Below, one piece after another: positions 54,801 through 64,000 of a stretch of DNA of 64,000 bases. Under the pieces are notes generated by a model. The model made no database searches and was not told the DNA's origin. It saw only the letters and a list, made by a program, of their open reading frames with translations. The stretch is from Chondrilla cf. caribensis (taxonomy: Eukaryota; Porifera; Demospongiae; Chondrillida; Chondrillidae), in contig OZ026567.1 in the NCBI GenBank assembly GCA_964020155.1, forward strand, positions 68,898 through 132,897, written 5' to 3'. The translations under genes and the position numbers were made by a program. Within the stretch, counting starts at the first letter, position 1. Each line of letters begins with the position of its first letter.

Positions 54801-57311
54801 TATTCTGAAGGTGGATCCGGGCACGTGCACTCCACTCCACTTCACATCCATGTGGTAGATGTCTGGTTGGAAGGCTTCAAATGATGCATCGTAAACACAA
54901 GCATCCTTCTCGACCACTTTCACCTCAACTGGACCAAGACGCTCACCAGAGCTCTTGACATCCAATACACCGTCTCCGGCATCAGACGTGTCGATGTATG
55001 CGTGAACAGGACCAATGCCATCGGGACATGGGTGTGGTCCGTCAACTCTCACCTCATTGGCTAAAGGTGGGTTCAAATCGATGTCGAAGGGTGACCCAGG
55101 TACATGGTCTCCACTCCACAGAACCGACAAGTGGAAGACATCTTTGCCCGGGGGATTGAACAATACCTGGTGGTTGCCATTTTCCCGAGGTCCCACCTCC
55201 ACAGGAACATCCCCGTACTTCTTACTGTAGCAGGTAGCTGTCAGTTGACCGTCTCCAGCTTCTGATACGTCACACACTCCAGACACAGGTCCTCTGTGCA
55301 TCTGAGGACAGTGAGGGCCGTCCACCTTCACCTTACGAGCGTCCACCGGGATGGCCTCCTCCACTTGAGCAGTGAAGGGTGATCCTGGTACGTCTTCATC
55401 AGCAAACACAATATTGATGTGGTGAATACCTTCTTCTTCAGGAGTGTAGCTACACTTGTACAAGTGTTCATCTACTTCTTCCACATCACATGGGACACTG
55501 CGCCAAGGACCCATCACCTTGACAACAGGTTTACCTGGACCAGCACCCTCAGTACGAATGGTGAACTCTGCTTTCTCACCAGTTACACCATGGGATAGAC
55601 CGTCACCACTGGCAACCACCTTGGATGGATCATAGACAATGGCAGTGAATGGTGACCCCTTGTTCTTCTCCTCCATCCAGCCCCACCCGGCAACCAAAGT
55701 GTGCTGCTGAGGGAAATCCCCTACAGAGAGATAACTGACAAAATTGAAAAATGGCTTCAAGAAATAGTCAGCATATCGTGCTCTAAATACTAAATACACG
55801 CACAGACACACACACCCATAGACACACCCACTAGCTACCTACCTGGTCCTACTGCAGAGAGACTCTCTCTCTGTTTGGGACGAGCTTTCCTGAACCACTC
55901 GATGTAGCCCATCATGGCTAGAGCGTCTGTTCTCTTGTCTGCAAACTCCTCAGGAGTGATGTTGTTCTCGATACTGTCCAAGTTATCATCTGCTGTCTTC
56001 ATTACACTGCGGATGTTGTCCACACCTTTGCTAGGATCCAGCTCGGTGTGATTGGGGACAGTCCCCTCGGCAATGGCATTCACTAGAGCACTCAGTGCAC
56101 GACCGTCCCTCCAGTCGTCAGTGAAGTTCTCGATGTTGTAGTCGGGAATCTTGCTCCTCACCCACTCCAGAAGGCTGTTGTAACCAGGAGAGTCGTCCCC
56201 GCTGCAGAAGTAGGACAGGTATGTCATGCAAGAAAGCCTGTCTGGTTCATCAATGCACAAGTGTTCCGGATCAATGATCTGAGGAATATTAAATTCCTTT
56301 TCGGCTTGATCCATGGCCTTCTTGGTGTTGGGCAGAGCATCCGATGGTGAGAGTGAGGCATAGTTCGGACAGAGGCCAGGTTTCATGGTATTCACCAGTG
56401 CTGAGAGGTTCTTCCCGTCATTCCAGCTGCTGGTAACATTCTTAACTTGGCAGTCTTCGGGCATAGCTGCTCTCAGCCAGTTCATCAGTACCTTATTTGC
56501 TGACTTAGGCAGAGGCTTGGGGGTGGGGCTCCTCACAGGTCTAGTGGGCGTGTTTGTAGATTGTCGTCTGTATCCAAATATCTGATAATGCAAGATCAAA
56601 TGCCAAATTAGTCCGAGAATGATTCTTCTGTTATGGTCTCTGATATCAATGGGACCTGTCACAGGTGTACAAGAAGACACACAAGAATAGCACACCAGTT
56701 GCGACTCCCCTTGTTGGGCACACAGCCAGCACCCAGCTCATGTACGTACACAGTGCCAAACAGTACTGATGGTACAGGGTACCAGAGTTAGTGCACGCTT
56801 CAAGGTACTCGCTGGGTTGCACGCATATAGTGGACCAAGACTGATCTGCATACAAATGTCATCAACTCCCCCCCCCCCCCCCTACGGGCACCATTTGTCG
56901 ACTATACGTACCTATATTGACCATGTAGATTCCTTCAACCTTTTCCATGAATATAAACGCCTTTTCCAAATTCTCCAGTCCATGGATGGGCAGCCGCGGG
57001 GTCTCGTGGTACCTGCAATGGGAGAACGGCGAAGCTAGACCACCTATGGCTAGACTAACTGGACAGACGACAGCGTTTAATTACATTAGTGAAGACCTTG
57101 TAATGATTCAACGTAATTACCTTTCAGCGACCGTTCTCCGAGCAAGCTGCTCAAGGAGGACGATGAGACGAACGCCATCGTCAAGATCAGAGATCAGGTC
57201 GCTTATCTCCTTGTCGGTGCCCTTCAGACAGTTGTTGCACCAGTTGGTGAAGGTGTTTTGCTGTATATCTATCCAGCGAGTGTCCGCAATAGAATTTTGT
57301 CGAGAAACCAT
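51804..57311 (-). CDS. Filamin C-copy: three CH domains plus 13 Ig repeats
   Basis: Exons 57311-57121, 57012-56912, 56655-55843 and 55720-51804, giving 1673 aa in frame. CH1-CH3 are nearly identical to copy B from CH2 onward. The N-terminus is different (MVSRQNSIADTRW versus MSLADTRW in B). The Ig exon starts GDFPQQHTLVAGWGWMEEKN and fuses directly into the end of repeat 2 (KGSPFTAIVYD), so repeat 1 and most of repeat 2 are gone. Repeats 3-9 and 12-17 follow, and 10-11 are missing as in copy B. The C-terminus (VRPEEDKPE) and 3' flank match filamin A. It is thus an A-like tail on a B-like head. It should still bind actin; the rod is shorter. It is 230 bp downstream of cyclin B3 on the same strand. 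Confidence 0.94.
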
Positions 57312-57540
57312 AATAGTCGAACAAAGCAAGCGATCCGTATATTTTGTAAATACTTCAGTATAACAGGTCCGGATTTTTTGTATATCATAATTGAAAAACA
57401 TTAATTCTTATAACAAAACAATAATAATATTACCAGGCAAAATAACTGGGATACACACACACACGTACTCACAAACACACACACAACATAATATCCATGC
57501 AGGTACACAGGTGGAGGATAACACAAGTGAGGGAATGGGT

Positions 57541-59524
57541 TTACAGCATCCCTGCTGACACAGCATCTTCCTTCACATCTTTGAGTGGAGGGATTTTGGC
57601 CACCTCATGGAAGATTCTATGATGAACGGGACAGATCAACATGAATGCTATCAAAACACGGGGTACACCACCACATCACCTAACTGAGTGTTACTATTAT
57701 GAGATCAAGTAGGCTATGATACTCACATGTGTGAATACTTTGTCCTGACTGTGTGGTGAGTCTTCCAAGGTGTCTTCAACATTCTGTTCAACCTCTCAAC
57801 CATTGGTAGTAGTCCACTGACATTATATCCAGTGTAGTGTTGGAGGGTCGATGTCTATTAGGTTATGAAGAAGATTCTTCACTTGTAGACACATCATGGC
57901 TATAATAGTTAGTCATCAGTGTGTGTGTCATAATGACTGACCCATATTCCAAGCTTCTTCATTCTTATAGCGAGGTACATTGCAGCAGCAGCCATGTACG
58001 ACGCCTTCTCAGACACAAACTCATAAACTTGCAGAGATGACTCACAGATGAACCGCGCTAATGTGTGTGTCTCAAAACTGGCATTTGCAGCCTACGAACG
58101 TTTCACAAAACAAAATAATGTATTGAAACACTCAACATAATGCGTACACTATCACTCCCACCTTAGCATAACGCCTGAGAAATCTATAGGCAATGGGGAT
58201 GTTTACATCGTAGCCAACGACTTTCAACATATCTTGTTCGCTTCTCCTCAGCTCACTTGATGTGTAGGCATCATCACATAGATAAATAAAGTCATCCACA
58301 AGTGGAGGACTGAGTTCCTGTTGGTGGGAGAAGTATAGTGCAGTACAATACACTGTTACGAGAGAGAGCACATAGACACATACCTCAAACTTGGATGCAA
58401 GGAGCATGGCAGTGGCTCCAACCAGCTGGAGATATTCCCTCTTCACCTCCTTTCTTGTGAGATAGTGGTCGACCAGCTTTACTGTGAGGTAGAGGGTCTC
58501 GTGGTACAGTTCAAAGTTCTCTTGTAGTTCGACAAGCCAGTCAATCAGGATCATCCTCATATCTGGAGTGACATCCTTCTGCTTGGATAAGATGTTTGGA
58601 GGCAACTGAAAGTTCTCCTGTGCAAACAAGGAGACAAGTTGACAATAATCACAGCTGTTCACCTATCACCTGTTCGGGGTCAAATGCAGCTGTCAACACA
58701 AAAACAAGAAACAAGTCAAATGATGTCCACCAATCACATCATGTGGAGGTTGTGGGGTATAGTAGACAGGGAACACATATTATTACACGTTGAAATCTTG
58801 AAATCAGAAATCTCGTTCACCTAACACACCCACGTACCTCTCTGCTGTACATGTACTGGTAGATGTCCACTGTATATTCAGTTGAATACAGGTGGTTATC
58901 TTTCTCTCCCTCATCGATGTCGACCCAGACTGAAGCCTCTTCGACTTTTGTTGGTTCTTTAATGACTTGCGAACTTGTGTCATGGATAACAGCCGCCTGG
59001 AGAGACTGCTGAAGAGGTGTTACACCTTCCACCATCCTGTGCACAGGACGAGATTCAATGTGAACACGCACACCACAGGTTACAGCAGAAAAGACAAGTA
59101 TTTGACCTCTGATCAGCCTCTTGCTTCTCTTTCTTTCCGTCTTTCTTGCCGCTCATGGACCTTGTCACGGGTCTGTGTGTAATCGTCTCGTGTTTGACTG
59201 CCTTCACAGCTACATTTCTCTTCCCTGCCACATTGTTCGTGAGATCGACTAATGCACTTCTTTTAGCATTTGGAATCTCTTTCTGAGGACTTGCCCTCTG
59301 AAATCTCTTCTGTCCAATAATCGATTCTTTATTCTCTCTGACATGCTGGGCATCCTGTGTGAGTGCAGTGATTATTCGATACGCTTGTTTGGTGCAAGAC
59401 TCAGTTCAGGGGGAGTGCTATTGAAAAGGCACCCCCAACGAGGAAGACTCACCTGTAATTTGTGTTTGGAATGAACCATAACACTTGTCTTGTTTTCTGA
59501 GCTGTTCCTGGTCGTTCTCCCCAT
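57541..59524 (-). CDS. CCNB3: Cyclin B3, complete copy
   Basis: Eight exons: 59524-59453, 59354-59107, 59036-58838, 58617-58384, 58317-58162, 58091-57942, 57854-57727 and 57616-57541, giving 420 aa with exact phases. The N-terminal tail has a destruction box RSALVDLTN (residues 56-64), the signal for APC/C degradation. The first cyclin fold includes the hallmark MRMILIDWLVELQENFELYH and LQLVGATAMLLASKFEE-type region; the second includes LRRYAK, EFVSEKASYMAAAAMYLAIR and the end KYSHIIFHEVAKIPPL, which is typical of cyclin B3. Cyclin B3 activates CDK1 in mitosis and meiosis. It is shorter than mammalian CCNB3 because the large mammalian middle exon is absent, as in invertebrates. Confidence 0.94.
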
Positions 59525-60243
59525 TATGGATAATAGTTATTTATGCCTCTGACAATATACGATCTGAAATCACTAGATAATCAGCTGAAGAAGGTAAAAA
59601 AATAACGTGATCTCTCCTAGAAGAACGCTCGTGGTGGCACGCAGGAGTCCTGGTTACCTGTAAATAGTTCGAACTCAAATGATGGACTGGATCACATTCG
59701 AGCTGTGATGCCGCTCAAGGTTCAAATTTGATTGGTCGATCGGGCGTTTGAAAGTGACGGTCACGTGTTGTGCAGCTGACCGTAACTCGCCTGCAGCTAT
59801 GAATAATTATAACACCGTATACTGGGTATATACCGTCAGTGACACCGTGTATACCAAACTGAGCTAGATATCAGTAAAAGATAAATAATGGTAAAGGCAG
59901 TTACGAGCAATCCAAGGGAATCTAGCACCATCAGATTCTCACCACTACACCTAACTTGACATGTAGAAGAGACGTAGAAATGAGCCAGACATGCTCCCAA
60001 ACTGAAGATAGGTACACTGATTACCCAGACCTTCACCCACATGCAGTTAGTGACCATCCATCCATCCATAATAACTTGTTTTCATTGTCAATATTAAAAT
60101 AATAACATGTAACCATATGAACATGATAATAAACATTTGATACCACTAATAATAAATCAAAATAATATATTTGTGCAATGAACATGCAGTGTGGGGGTAA
60201 TAGAGATTTGTTTTTTACACGTCACATAATTCACTGTTCACAA
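59525..60243. other. Intergenic cyclin B3 promoter side / RhoGEF 3' side
   Basis: The cyclin B3 5' flank includes repeated TTTGAA/TTCAAA words near 59670-59755 (ATTCAAATTTGA-like), suggestive of CHR elements used by mitotic genes, plus CACGTG near 59763. The part beyond about 59900 is the RhoGEF 3' UTR. A 77-codon hydrophobic frame at 59836-60069 (-) has no recognisable homology and no second line of support. Confidence 0.45.

Positions 60244-64000
<3,757 letters not shown>

Larger units (their letters stand above)
43598..58627. repeat. Segmental duplication blocks of the filamin / cyclin B3 region
   Basis: Block B (about 43.6-51.38 kb) and block C (about 51.5-58.63 kb) are direct tandem copies on the minus strand: filamin plus the 3' part of cyclin B3. 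Filamin A (about 37.3-43.3 kb) is an inverted third copy of the filamin part. Breakpoints visible by eye are about 43598 (filamin B end), 51378/58627 (inside cyclin B3, at the exon 4 acceptor) and about 43303/51466 (end of shared 3' flank). Confidence 0.85.

Noticed and set aside
59836..60069. Small hydrophobic frame (MDGWMVTNCMWVKVWVISVP...)
   Set aside because: Two hydrophobic stretches but no recognisable family, no splice partner and a location in the RhoGEF 3' region; not enough support.

Overview
The window is animal nuclear DNA. The genes have many exons, most introns are 50-100 bp with GT-AG ends, genes are packed a few hundred bases apart, and the products are animal-typical (fibrillar-type Gly-X-Y collagen, filamins, FNDC3, PRKX, ELMOD, a Trio/Dbl-type RhoGEF, cyclin B3). 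A non-vertebrate with a compact genome, such as a sponge or another early-branching animal, fits best, but this is an inference and the species cannot be read from the sequence. Exon joins below come from keeping reading frame across GT-AG introns and from family homology. They are hand-derived and may be off by a base.

Layout, left to right: the 3' end of a collagen-like gene (+); a K+-dependent Na+/Ca2+ exchanger (+); ribosomal protein eL33/RPL35A (-); mitochondrial elongation factor GFM1 (+); an SLC25A14/A30-type mitochondrial carrier (-); ATG3 (+); FNDC3 (+); PRKX kinase (+); ribosomal protein uL2/RPL8 (-); dyskerin DKC1 (+); an ELMO-domain ARF-GAP protein (-); TMEM223 (+); a possible small hypothetical gene (-); then a filamin cluster. 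The cluster holds filamin A (+), filamin B (-), a truncated cyclin B3 copy (-), filamin C (-) and a complete cyclin B3 (-). The window ends in a DH-PH-SH3 RhoGEF (-). Several neighbours are divergent pairs with close starts: RPL35A/GFM1, SLC25A30/ATG3, RPL8/DKC1, and ELMOD/TMEM223 with start codons only 17 bp apart.

Two things stand out. First, introns are loaded with dinucleotide and 13-48 bp tandem repeats, and these sit again and again just downstream of 5' splice sites. They create long spurious open frames, and in ELMOD the repeat has triplicated a 3' splice site in frame. Second, 35.7-59.5 kb is a recent segmental duplication that has left three intact, mosaic filamin genes. All have three CH domains and differ in Ig-repeat content, N-terminus, linker exons and C-terminal end. 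A broken cyclin B3 copy marks one of the breakpoints.

Most genes are conserved housekeeping or cytoskeletal genes. I see no CRISPR, no operon-like system and no clear autonomous transposon. One foldback (MITE-like) element lies in an FNDC3 intron.
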